Numbered from the stretch's first letter, positions 10,701-20,464 are shown. The stretch is 22,053 bases of DNA from Podochytrium sp. JEL0797 (GCA_027596195.1 JADGJG010000375.1:1-22053), one strand, 5' to 3'. The notes: a model not told the origin generated them from the letters alone. Translations and numbers: made by a program.

Positions 10701-13700
10701 TGATGAAACCGCCGCAGAGTGACTCACCCAAAAGATTCAACTGATGCCACCAGCGCGCATTCCTCGCCATATCCTGACACGAGATTTGGAAACTTCTCTG
10801 GTTCCAAGCTAAAGCCGTCGCAACACCAACAGCCGCAAACTTGAGCAGTCGGTCGTAATCTTTGCCGGTCGTGGACATCCCGACCTTGAACACTTCGAAC
10901 GACGTCTCTGTCGGGAGCGTGAGCAAGCTTCCAAAGGCCAAGTTTTGATCAATGAACCGAGAACTGAACACCTGTCGCCGATCAAAAAAACTCGTTAGAA
11001 AAGGAACGAAAAACGCGTCAGACATTTTTACATTCTCTGCCAGATTCTTGACGAGCCCAACATGCCCATCCGCATCCCCTTCGAGACTCGACTCCGAAAA
11101 ATCCGTCTCCTTCAACAACCCACTCGCCCGCACCCGCAACTCAATCGTGCGATGCCACATCCGCAAAGCCGCAATCAACACGCGGTTGCTCTTGAGGTAC
11201 CGAGACAGATCTTGGCCCGAGGACACAGGGTCACGCGAAATCGCGACTCCCTTGTGTTTGCCTTTGGAAGGGACAGGGGAAGGCTTTTCGGGGGAAGCGG
11301 ATTGAAGGGAGACGGTGGAGGCGAGGTCGAGGACAAAATCGGTGGCCATTCCCATTGCTTTTTCGGTGGGGAGGACGAGTCCGCCTTCGTGGTAGTGTTC
11401 TTCGAAGAGGGTTGAGCCAAAGCTGTCGCCGATGCTGGCGACATCCAAATCGAGGGATCGGTCCGAGAGTTTCGTCGACAATGACCATTTGACGGGGAAC
11501 GAAGCCAGGGAGGGCATGTGTGGCGAAGACGAAGAAGAGCCTCCGATTCTGGATGAGGAAGAGCCCGCCGCCATCCCAGAGGAACCAGAAGAAGCACTTG
11601 AAGCCACCCAACTGCTTGCACCGCTGTTGTACTTCTCTTTGCTGCTCGACAACAGCGTTCCGTAATCCCCCGCATCACACTGAGTAAAAATGGCGTGAAC
11701 AATCTCGTAGTTTTTGAAGTCGTCGAGGCAATCTGCAATTCATTGCGTTGATTCAGTTTCGCGCCGCAACTTGAAAAAACGAACGAACCTCCAATCAAAT
11801 CTTCATCGCACACCGAGATGGACTTCTGACTGAGCTCCATGATCCACTTTGTAAGTCGGAAGTTGGTCTGAGTGATCGAAAGTTAGTTAATATGTCACCC
11901 CCCATGCACAAGCACGGCCCTCCAACGAATCCTTACCTTGGATTCCTTGATGTCCTTGAACACATCCTTGTTCTCAGAAGCAAACGAAGTCAGCAGCAGC
12001 GCAATATTTTTCAGTGTACCGGCGGAAGATGCGTCGGGTGACTTCTCGTACAACTCCTGCGCAAAAGAGAAAACGCATCAGAACGAACCGACCAACATCG
12101 CTCTCCCTCCTCACCTTGCAAAGCAGCAACGCCGTTTTCACATCCCCATTACGAGCCGCCTCTTCAGCAATAATCCCATCCAACGAACTCCGCTCGAACC
12201 CCAACAGCTCCGCGAGTCGATACAACTCGGTTCGCGAAAAGTCCGTCCTTGGGGCCGTCGGAGTGCTCTACAAAGAAAAAGAACGACATGAGCCCACAGT
12301 CGAAATCCTCAACTCCAAAGAAGAAAACTCAACTGTCCCCTTCTCCACCTCCCCACCATACTTGAACACCTCCTTCGCAAACCGATTCAACACTACCCGC
12401 CGCTCACCCTCCTCATACTGATACACATGCAACCGAATTCGAATATCAAACTCTTTCGACAAGTCCATCAAATTCTTGAACGCCTTCACGGTTTCGGAGG
12501 AGCAGCATGAATTCGGCATCTCGAGTGCGGCGAGGTGGGATGCGATGAGGTTTTGTTGGGACGCGAGGAGAGATGATTTGGGGAGGGTGGATTTGTTGCA
12601 AAACTCGTCTTTGAGGGTTTGACGCGTGATTTGGAGGAGGGGGGAGAGGTGGACGGCGGTGAGGACGGACCAGGTGTAGCTTTGGATGCAGGATTTCGTC
12701 ATGTGTTCTTGAAAATCACACAATCGCAATGTTCAGCGAATCAGGAAAACTCAAATTTGAGAGAGAAAACTGGAACGCCAAACTCACCGTATTTCTCTTC
12801 CTCCACAACCGCACAATCCATCACTTCAACCAGCCACGCCATCACCTCCTCTCCCACAGTCAACATCTGCACCGAATCCAACGCAAGGTCCACGTCCAAC
12901 TGCTTGTCCATGTCGGATTGGATCGCGTCTGGGTGAGGGGTGGCGGTTTCGTATCCGGAGGTGAGGAGGGAGAGTCCGCGGTCAAGGTGGCGGGATTCAA
13001 AGAGGAAGCGGAGGCGGATGATGTATGCATCGAGTTTGGAGAGGTGGGGGTAGATGGAGACGATCTGGGGGTTGGTTTGGTATTAGTACGATCGATAAAT
13101 AACAAAAGCAAGGGGGAGACACGAACCTGCATCGCCTCCTTCATGGCCGCAAAGTTATCCAGTTTCGACAAAATAAAAGTCAACAGGGCTTGCATTTCAG
13201 AAATATTAGAAATTAACCCCCCAAAAAAATCCAAACCGAAAAACCAAACCTTTAGCTCTCGACGCATCCGAAATATTGAACCCCCCGATCCCATGACCCA
13301 ACAGCATTCGCTTCAACCGCATCAACCGATACTGTTCCATCACATCCCCCCTGCGTGTTGATTCGCAGTCGCGAAGTTCCTCAAGGATGACAGCGTCGAT
13401 CGCGTCGCTCCATGGGATTGGAGTGCGATACATGAGTTCGAGGTGGACTCCTGATTTGACTTGCGGGGAGGAGATGTATTGCACGAGCGATAACACGCGG
13501 GTTTCCCAAGGACCTGACACTTGCGTGTTTAGAAATCGGTGCCGAGGGCGACATGTGACCAAAAAAAAAGGGGGAGGGGGGGGGGGGGGAGGGCTCACCG
13601 CCTGCCAAAATCTTGCCAAGCCCCACCGACTTATCCATCACTTCCATACAATACTCGCTAAGCAAATGATCGAAATCGAGTTTGTGTCGCGCCACGTACA

Positions 13701-16700
13701 GTCCGAAATGCTTTTCAATCGCGTCCGGAAGCAACTCGTACGATGACACGCGGTCCAACAGGTCCAGTGCTAAAAAACAAACCGCAATTCAGCACACTCA
13801 CTCGAATCCTGCAATAAAACTCACCAATCGAATCCGGCGACGACATGTGATACTCCCTCAACACAACCTCAAACCCATGCACATCCCACAAACAAACCAA
13901 ATCCTCCAACTGCCGCTTCAACTCCACCACAGCCGCTTTCCCCTCCCACGCGTTGAACCCGAACGTTGATACGTCGCTTTTGGAGGCTTCCGAGATGGTG
14001 TGGTGGATGTAGTAGGCGGGTGTGACGGGGTGAGTTGTTTGGTAGGTTTGGAGGGTGGTTTGGGTTGGGGGAGGGGGGGAGAGGAGGGAGAGGAGGAGGA
14101 GTGAGGAGTGGGGTTTGGAGGTGTGGGATTCGAGGGTGAGGGCGCGGTGGTGGATCCAGTTGGCGAGGACGAGGCTGGAAAGTTCTTTTTAGTCTGGCTT
14201 TTTGACGCGATTTTTGCAAGACTTACTATAGCTCTGTGGACGTGATGTGTGGGATAACGTCCTTCTCAAGCCACGGAATCAAATCACGCACCGCACACTC
14301 CTCCGGCAACGCTTGCAGAATGTCCATCAACCGATTCATCAAGTCGTCATCTAACGCGCGAGAAACGCAGTAAGTTTAGGTAGGAATACACAAGGTGAAC
14401 ATGTGAGTCGCGTATTGTTTTACCAGCGCAATGTCGTCTCCACACATAAACTACCGTCATCACATCCCCCCTCCCCATCCTCTCCCTCAAAAACTCAACC
14501 AAATCCCCCGTCCGAAACGCGTGCCACTCCTCCGCATCAAACGCGACTTCCGCATCCCCACCCATCGCTGCATTCATCAACCCCGCGTCTCCCCTCCTCA
14601 ACGCGTCGTGCATCGAAACGAGTTGGAATGTGCCAAGACGGTGGATAGATTGTTGGATTGAGACGGTGAGGTCGTCGAGGGGAGTGTATCCTGAGGAAGG
14701 GGAGGGGGTTCGGGTGCGGGTGTAGGTGAGGAGGTGGTGGGTGGTGGGGGCGGTGGAGAGGTGGGCGGTGAGGCAGAAGGTGAGGCAATAGGTGTCATCT
14801 TCGATTTGGTTGAGGGAGGCGATTATTTCGTCCATTTGAAGGGGGGTTATTGTGGTGGTGGCCATGTGGGTGAGTTTTGCTTTCAACACGAACTGGGGGG
14901 GAAACGAAATTCAGAACATCTACGTACACACCAAAAGAAAATACGAAAAGTCCATACCTGCATATCCAATCCAAACTGTTGCGCAAACCCCACAGCCTCA
15001 TCAAACTTTCCCTCCCGAATCAAACTCTCCACCTTCTCCGACGGATGCGTTTCCGAAATCGAACGAATTGAGATGGAGTATTCTGGCTCCTCCGATTCCG
15101 ATTCCGACGATGCGTTCATGGAACGTTCGGCAAAGTAGATTCTCGCGTCGCCGTTTTTGGAGTCAAGGAAGGTGGAGACGCGTTCACCCAATCGACGGAT
15201 TAGCCACGCGTCCGTGGAGACTTGGATGCGGTGGGTGACTGTGTATGTTGGCAGGGAGATGATTTCGAGGTGTCGTGGGGAGGAAGGGGTTGGCGCGCTC
15301 AGAGCCAGAATGGTGAAGGCGGTGGATTTGTGGAGTGGTGAGGTTGGGGAGGTGGGAGACATGATCATGAAGTCGGAGTGTGGTGATGATGTGTATCGGT
15401 TGAGAAGGATGAGTCTGTGGGGTGTGTGCGGGATGAGAATGCGTGAGGTAGGGGGAAAAAAGGAGGGAACCTTTTGAAATCCCAGACGGAGAGGAATCCT
15501 GAGCTCTCGAGCAGGACAAGGTGCTTTCCGAACGCGTCGACTTCGGCCTTGAGAATGTTGTGGGAGAGTGAAGCGCGGACCGAGTCGAGCAGGATTGTGC
15601 TCGTGGAGCCTTGCGAGCGATTCCAGATGGAGAGTGGTGATTTGCCTGGGCGGGGGTTGTTCGTGGAGAGGGTTAGTGGATGGCTCGCTATTCATTTTCA
15701 CCGCGCCGGGAGGTGGAAACTTTTTCCGCGGTTTGCTATGCGTTAATTCGTTTGGTTCGCGCATTCATTTTCGTGACACGCTCCATGTTTCGTTTCCGTT
15801 CGCAGCTCTCGTGTGTGATTGGTTCGCTTTCGCTCACTCCTTTTCGACGTTGTCGCGTAACTCCGCAGCACTGCCGCTCGCGTGTCCGCACACAACTACA
15901 CGACCACCGCAGCTCGCTCGCGCTCGTTCTCTCTCTCTCTCTCTCTCTCTCTTTCAATAATGCCTCACGCAAAACGAAAAACTCACCGCCCCCCGCAATC
16001 AAAAGCGCATCCCTCCCCATCCACCCCCCACCACCCCTCCACGGAAACACCCCAACGACCGAGTCCATAGCCCCACCCGATTCGCGCTTCAAATCGAGAA
16101 CCGAGATTGAAATGGCAGATTTCGCGGACGCAGCGAGACTCGCGTCTTGGGAGAGGATGGATTGTTGGAGGAGGGGGAAATTGATGTTGGAAAAGCGGAG
16201 GTGGAGGAGGGAGGAGAGGGTGAGGATTAGTTCTTGGGTTGATTCTCTGTTGTGGTGTTGTTGCGGGGGGTTTTGTTCGGTTGAGTCAGCGCAATTTTCG
16301 AAAGGTTTGCGGTCGGTATCGTCGTTTTTGACTTCGTTTCGACTCAATCGCGTGCCCAAATCAACACAAGGCTTTCATAAAAGGTGATCTCAAATTGGTT
16401 CCCGCGCCTCAACGCATTGTTCCACTCGTTACAGTTTTGCGATCGATAAATCCGATGGAGTTTTCGCGGGACGGACTTTGTGGCGCTACCGCGCCGCTCC
16501 GCGATGCGCGTTGCCGTTGCGTGCTGCTTGCATGATGTGCTACCGCGCGTTGCCACTCCGCTCCGTGACCTTGCGCTACCGCGCCGCTCGCTCGCACGCG
16601 TCAAAATACGGAATCAAATGGTCTCCGATCCAAGAATCCACACACCTCTTGATGTTGACAAACGAAATCAAGCAAATGGAATTGTCCTCGTGGGTAGTTG

Positions 16701-17273
16701 GCGTGGAACCAGTGCGATTCGAAGCAATCAAACGATTCAAGTCCAATGAAACGGCCACGAGACTCGTTTCGACATGAATCAAATGGACAAACGCGTTTTC
16801 GTCACCCACAGCGAGGAAGGATGCGTCGTTGTTGAAGGAGGCCGAAGTTACGGTTGATTCTGAATATAATGTTAAACATTCCTTACCAGTGGTAATACAT
16901 GGGTATATTTTTACCCAATTCGATAGTGGTTGTTGTGCTGTTTGATTTGTCTAGGAGAAATGCGGTTTTTCCAGTTGCCACACAGACGAAGTTTTCGGAC
17001 ACGCAGCAAGTTTTGGTTTCCTGGAAGACAATCTTTTTGTTAGGCCTTCCTTGGCAGGGTATAATGTAACGCTCTAGAGTTGTTTCTAAATACCTCCTGG
17101 ACACTCGCTGCCCTCGTTGCGCTCTTTAGGGTTGCCAGTGTTTCAGTCTTGAACACAACTTGGGCATCGCTCGCAAAGGCCTCTTCGGTGTGTGAGTCAT
17201 TTGGCGCAGACAAGGAGGTGTCGGTGGAAGGACGAGGACGAGGAGTGGTCGCCGTGGTCGTGGTCGTCAGCAT
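7752..17273 (-). CDS. KNTC1: ROD/KNTC1 homologue, RZZ kinetochore complex subunit (31 exons)
   Basis: Exons 5' to 3': 17273-17094, 17020-16915, 16859-16646, 16246-15987, 15645-15471, 15414-14958, 14892-14424, 14350-14227, 14174-13825, 13769-13599, 13513-13250, 13188-13127, 13064-12788, 12707-12334, 12267-12115, 12056-11937, 11867-11789, 11732-11032, 10971-10728, 10665-10225, 10184-10129, 10076-9897, 9835-9665, 9606-9405, 9342-9257, 9195-9124, 9067-8951, 8893-8534, 8490-8358, 8312-8119, 8057-7752. Total 7098 nt, 2365 residues (animal KNTC1 about 2200). All junctions are GT-AG and phase-matched. An N-terminal beta-propeller (about 65-430; FLAVGDENAFVHLIHV, HLVLLESSGFLSVWD) precedes an alpha-solenoid. 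Family-matching stretches include EGKFDEAVGFAQQFGLD, RLKRMLLGHGIGGFN, SPYDYEKLSFVYNQIL and ARSLWLNHGSE. Known role: with Zwilch and ZW10 it builds the kinetochore corona and recruits dynein and Mad1-Mad2 for the spindle checkpoint. The intron at 10972-11031 is 60 bp with no stop, so retention would keep frame. Confidence 0.92.
13514..13598. repeat. intronic homopurine tract (A-run then G-run)
   Basis: Bases 13561-13590 are a run of A followed by an almost pure G run on the plus strand, wholly inside the 85-bp ROD intron between exons 10 and 11 (13514-13598). On the transcribed-sense (minus) strand it forms a polypyrimidine tract upstream of the acceptor. Length may be unreliable because such runs are error-prone in sequencing. 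Confidence 0.8.
15646..15986. other. 341-bp outlier intron of ROD with CT microsatellite
   Basis: Intron between exons 4 and 5: GTGAG donor at 15986, CGCCCAG acceptor at 15646, CACTAAC branch-like site. Phase 1 on both sides rejoins the propeller strand (LLIAGGG|KSPLSIW). Twenty-eight of the 30 ROD introns are 40-85 bp. This one is four times longer and contains an almost pure CT run at about 15928-15954. No coding content recognised. Confidence 0.75.
16247..16645. other. 399-bp outlier intron of ROD with GC-rich repeated DNA
   Basis: Intron between exons 3 and 4: donor GTGTGTGG at 16645, acceptor CACAACAG at 16247, phase 2 on both sides, rejoining SFVNIKR|ESTQELILTL, which fits the ROD propeller. 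Bases about 16480-16605 hold three related GC-rich units with the core GCTACCGCGC. Open frames across it are artefacts of that composition. Confidence 0.7.
16480..16605. repeat. GC-rich minisatellite-like repeat in ROD intron 3
   Basis: The core GCTACCGCGC occurs three times (around 16485, 16539 and 16575), the first and third inside the longer shared string GCGCTACCGCGCCGCTC. Composition is sharply more GC-rich than the flanking intron. It could be an inserted repeat or a locally amplified minisatellite. Confidence 0.7.
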
Positions 17274-17511
17274 CGATCAAAAATCCTTTTTTTTCTCTTA
17301 GGAATGCAAGTGCACGATCAGTGGAATCATTATTGAGGATTAGGGGATTCATCGGGTTGAATAACTTATGCGTTTCGCTAATTTAATGCATCAAGAAAAA
17401 GGTGAATCTATAGGACTTCAGCTGCAGAATCTCCCCTCCATTCCGACACTTGGCCAACATCAGATCCTGTCTGGTGTTCGAAACTATCAGTCCCTGATTC
17501 CCCTTCACTGC
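17274..17511. promoter_or_regulatory. ROD upstream region / 3' UTR of coiled-coil gene
   Basis: 238 bp between the ROD start codon and the stop of the upstream same-strand gene. It must contain the ROD promoter and the upstream gene's 3' end. No TATA box was recognised. Confidence 0.4.
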
Positions 17512-18047
17512 TCAAGCCTCTTCCACCCCCGGAGGAATTTGATTTGGGGGCTGGTCCGTCATCGACTCCTCCACTGCTTGGCCCGCTGCTCGTGCCGCTT
17601 TCACCAGGACGGTTCGAAAGAGGCTGGCGTCCTTCTTCGGTTTATGCTTCGCGGAAACCAAAACCATCCTGCATATCGACACATAAGCTCACGCACTTTT
17701 ACAACGAATCAACTTACCAACCTTGATGTGATGACTTTCAGAGACTCCTTGACATCTGAAACGTCTCGAACCAGAGCGGACGAAACACTCTCATTCGACG
17801 CTTGAGACAGACGTGCGGTTCGTTCGTTGATCAGAGCTGTTCGTTCGTTGGAAAGCATCGCACGTTCGTTGATCAGCGCCGTCAAAACCTTGTTGGCGCC
17901 TTCGAACAGAGAGCGTAAGTCGGCCCGTACGTCAGAGGCTGCCCCTGCCCCTATAGCCTGCTGAAAATTCTGCTGGAGTTTGTTCACGTTCGCCTCGTGT
18001 GCGATGATGCGGGTGTCGAGGTCTCGCACTGATTCATCCCCTTCCAT
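17512..18047 (-). CDS. small coiled-coil protein, function unknown
   Basis: ATG at 18047. Exon 1 is 17722-18047 and exon 2 is 17512-17668, giving 160 residues. The junction GTTGGT...ATGCAG is phase 2 and opens a 52-codon second exon. The stronger-looking donor GTAAGT 5 bp further on runs into a stop after eight codons, so the exon-2 assignment is less sure than exon 1. Exon 1 encodes a continuous amphipathic helix with near-repeats (ALINERAMLSNER, TALINERTARL), consistent with a coiled coil. The exon-2 tail is basic then proline-rich and acidic. No family recognised; a structural or adaptor role is only a guess. It is transcribed in the same direction as ROD, 238 bp upstream of it. Confidence 0.6.
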
Positions 18048-18297
18048 TGTTGTTCGTGGAATTTTCGAACCGGAAACGTTTCAGAAATTCCTTCCAACGT
18101 TTCATGAGTAGAGAACGTGCGTATTCTGTTCTTTTTATTGACTTTCTTTCGCATTGATGACGACGTGTTCCAAAATTAGAATCTTTGGAAGCTTGTTAAG
18201 AAGCCAATCAACACAGAAGGGAAGGCTGCGGACAAATGCATCGGATTGATGAACTCGGGGGTCAGAGATTGAGATTGAGATTGTTACGCGAGACGTG
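18048..18297. promoter_or_regulatory. upstream region of the coiled-coil gene
   Basis: 250 bp with no coding signal. It contains a twofold ACGTTTCA motif (about 18075 and 18098) and a short GAGATT tandem repeat near 18267. Promoter function is inferred only from position. Confidence 0.35.
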
Positions 18298-18725
18298 AGA
18301 ACGAGGCAGACGCCAAGTGACCGAGTTTTTATTAGAAAGATGAAAATTCAGACAATCTGCATCACCTTCACCTCATCTCCAAGCAACTCCACCGGCGTGC
18401 CAAACTCTACCACCCGCCCTTTATCCAACATCAACACGCGGTTGCAATCTACCATTTTTAATTTGGTCGATTTTCGTCTTCATCTCTCTCCCTCTCTTCT
18501 CTGTCTGTCTGTCCGCATCTCTCATCTCGTCTTGGGTTGCTGTCCGATTCTGCATCTCGAAATCTCGCAACTTCAATCTCACACTCTTCTCTCTCTTTGA
18601 TCTCTCACGGCTCTGGCTCTTCTTCAGGTTCTATTATTTTTGTCTCTGTCTATTTGTCTGAATCTTCAACTTTCGAATAAAACCTCTGTCGCTTTGCGTC
18701 TGCCTCGTTCTGAATCGCGTCTTGT
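18282..18725. repeat. inverted-repeat-bounded segment with ABC transporter relic
   Basis: A 16-bp perfect inverted repeat (18298-18313, AGAACGAGGCAGACGC, and its complement at 18696-18711) extends imperfectly outward to GTTA/TAAC at about 18282 and 18725. The interior is about 440 bp: an ABC transporter C-terminal remnant next to a CT/GA-rich stretch. The shape resembles a small non-autonomous DNA element, but no convincing target-site duplication is visible. Confidence 0.5.
18348..18455 (-). pseudogene. C-terminal remnant of an ABC transporter
   Basis: The frame runs from 18455 to the stop at 18348 (35 residues) and reads DCNRVLMLDKGRVVEFGTP then VELL. This is the conserved stretch after the H-loop of ABC nucleotide-binding domains, at the C-terminus as in ABCC-type full transporters. 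Upstream the similarity stops abruptly in a GA-rich (minus-strand sense) stretch with no Walker A, signature or Walker B sequence within the next 700 bp. It is therefore a truncated relic and not a gene end. Confidence 0.75.
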
Positions 18726-18961
18726 ATAACAATTAATACTTGTTAGTCTACATTCACAGCTCTGAGTAACACGTGCGCGCCACATCTCCATCTTCAATAT
18801 ATTGGACCCAAAGATGACTAAGCCACTCACGACAGAAACGTCTCAGACTACGGCATGATCCGCATTAAAAGCAAATCGCAGTAACACGATAAGGAACATG
18901 ATGTGGGTAATGTAAAGAGGCAGCATACAACTAGGGTTTAAAAATCGTAATTCTGTAGAAC
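18456..18961. other. non-coding stretch, CT-rich in its left half
   Basis: 18470-18660 is strongly CT-rich with CTCTCT and TCTGTCTGTCTG runs; the remainder is AT-rich without recognisable genes. Nothing else could be supported. Confidence 0.5.
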
Positions 18962-19177
18962 TTGAAAGTGGCACAGGAAGCCGCAGTGGACTCATACCGG
19001 ATCTACGATGGTTCCGAACAAGGGATTGAACCCATCGCCACATCTAGGGTTGACAGACTGATTCCACAATTCTGCCGCCTCATGGAGTCTAGTAGCATCC
19101 CAAAGCATCGATTACAAAATTACGACTATAGAAAACTGGCAAGGACTGCCTGGGATGATTTGGAAGCAATTGGATGA
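18962..19177 (+). CDS. unassigned 71-codon ORF, possibly a relic
   Basis: The frame contains VDSYRIYDGSEQGIEPIATS and PKHRLQNYDYRKLARTAWDD, with balanced codon use and a mixed charged/aromatic composition unlike the low-complexity shadow frames elsewhere. The first codon used is TTG, not ATG, and no splice partners were evident. Possibly a fragment of a larger gene or mobile element. Family not recognised. Confidence 0.25.
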   Translation: MKVAQEAAVDSYRIYDGSEQGIEPIATSRVDRLIPQFCRLMESSSIPKHRLQNYDYRKLARTAWDDLEAIG

Positions 19178-19697
19178 AGATATGAGGAGGTGGAAGTTGG
19201 AGACGGATGTAATATGTTGAACATGGATCGGATTTCCTATAAATTGAACACTGCTGGCCACACCACTAAACTCCAACAATACTCCTTTAGTTATTCTTAT
19301 TCTTTTGGGACTTTTTAAAGAACCAAGTTGTGTTTGGGCAGGCGAGGGAATTATCGAGGTTGGATTACCCAGAACCTGTATAAATTTTCCCTCTTTTAAC
19401 TTACTTGCCAGTTAGTAAATGTGGAAAAGGAAAATCGGTATATCCGGTAAGTAAATGTGCCAATATTGAGCATCGGCATATCCGGCGAAGTCACGATTAC
19501 ATTGTCGAAACTGATTCTTGTCGCCTCTTCTTGTTGGTGCCATTTTAGACAGAGAGTTTTGGATAACAAGCAAGCCTCCACGCCATTCATGAGTCAACAT
19601 TGTGCCACCGCGTTGAACCTATAAAAGACGCGTCCCTTTTCCCATCACGATCCCCTCTTCCCATCGACAACCCCCTCCGGCTTCTTCCCATCCAAAT
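19178..19697. promoter_or_regulatory. upstream region of the CBM9-like gene
   Basis: 520 bp without coding support. It contains two imperfect about 35-bp units, 19414-19447 and 19450-19485, each beginning AGTAAATGTG and ending ATCGG(T/C)ATATCCGG, then a TATA box at 19618-19627. The tandem units about 215-285 bp upstream of the start codon could be regulatory sites. Confidence 0.45.
19618..19627 (+). promoter_or_regulatory. TATA box (CCTATAAAAG)
   Basis: Consensus TATAAA about 78 bp upstream of the ATG of the secreted CBM9-like gene, followed by a pyrimidine-rich leader (CCCTTTTCCC, CCCCTCTTCCC), as expected for a strongly transcribed fungal gene. Confidence 0.65.
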
Positions 19698-20444
19698 ATG
19701 ATTGCCCCTCTCCTCATTACTCTCGCTACCCTCTCCACCGCTTTACCAGTTGCCCTGGACTGTCCCAAACCCCCACTCCTCGCCGTGTTCCCCTGCTCTG
19801 CCGACCCTCATTTCCTCGCCACCCTCCCCATCGACCAAAACCTTCCCAACCGCGCCCCGTTCTCGGCTCCAGCCACTGTCAACGTGTGTTACTCCAAAGA
19901 CTCGATCCATTTGACAATGAAAGCTACCAAGGAGCCCACCTTCTTTGTCAACTCTACTTTGGGCCACAACGATGATATCTGGGCGTATACGGTCATGGAA
20001 GCATTCATGGTCAATGTCCCAACTTTGGATATCGACCCGCAAACGTATCTCGAGCTTGAAGTTTCGCCTACCAATCAGACTTACACCGCGTTTACCTTCA
20101 ACCCTTCCAAAGTCCGTGCACCAGGTGCACCCTTTGACCACTTCTTCATTGGCAGCCAAACTTCTCCCGAGCATCCTTCCTGCTTCAACGGCGAATGCGC
20201 CGTCTTTGACGGATTCAACGCGCACACGACCATGGATCGTCCCAACAAAACGTGGGAATCTCAAATCGTGGTTCCGCTTTCGTTGTTTAATGTGAGACAA
20301 CCGGCCGGCACGCAGTGGCGCATGAACTTCTTTAGGACCACGTATGATCCTGAGATGAAGGTGCAGCAGTATGGGGCGTGGAATGCGCCTGATGTGGTGA
20401 ATTTTCATGTGACGCCTTGTTTTGGGGATGTGCTGTTTTTCTGA
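19698..20444 (+). CDS. secreted CBM9-like (carbohydrate-binding family 9 fold) protein
   Basis: Intronless, 248 residues. Residues 1 to about 17 form a signal peptide (MIAPLLITLATLSTALP). The rest resembles the CBM9-like beta-sandwich: VCYSKDSIHLTMKAT, then NDDIWAYTVMEAFM, TYLELEVSPTNQTYTAFTFN, and the C-terminal pattern WRMNFFRTTYDPE, WNAPDVVNFHVTPCFGDV. Six cysteines (22, 33, 64, 162, 167, 241) and three N-glycosylation sequons (N85, N126, N183) fit secretion. In this family the fold is found in xylanase-attached sugar-binding modules and in stand-alone secreted proteins. Whether this one binds a glycan is unknown. It is the only apparently intact gene in the relic-rich right third. Confidence 0.8.
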   Translation: MIAPLLITLATLSTALPVALDCPKPPLLAVFPCSADPHFLATLPIDQNLPNRAPFSAPATVNVCYSKDSIHLTMKATKEPTFFVNSTLGHNDDIWAYTVMEAFMVNVPTLDIDPQTYLELEVSPTNQTYTAFTFNPSKVRAPGAPFDHFFIGSQTSPEHPSCFNGECAVFDGFNAHTTMDRPNKTWESQIVVPLSLFNVRQPAGTQWRMNFFRTTYDPEMKVQQYGAWNAPDVVNFHVTPCFGDVLFF

Positions 20445-20464
20445 TTCTCTTCTGTTTTTTGTGG

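Noticed and set aside
10447..10727. Extension of the ROD exon-19 frame past the donor at 10727
   Set aside because: A GTGAGT donor and a phase-matched acceptor at 10666 restore ROD homology; the extension is antisense-like and non-homologous.
15928..15954. CT run as a promoter element
   Set aside because: It lies within a ROD intron; a simple microsatellite is the sufficient explanation.
16344..16604. Minus-strand frame of 86 codons rich in Arg/Ser
   Set aside because: Falls inside the 399-bp ROD intron and is produced by the GC-rich repeat; joining the flanking exons gives conserved propeller sequence instead.
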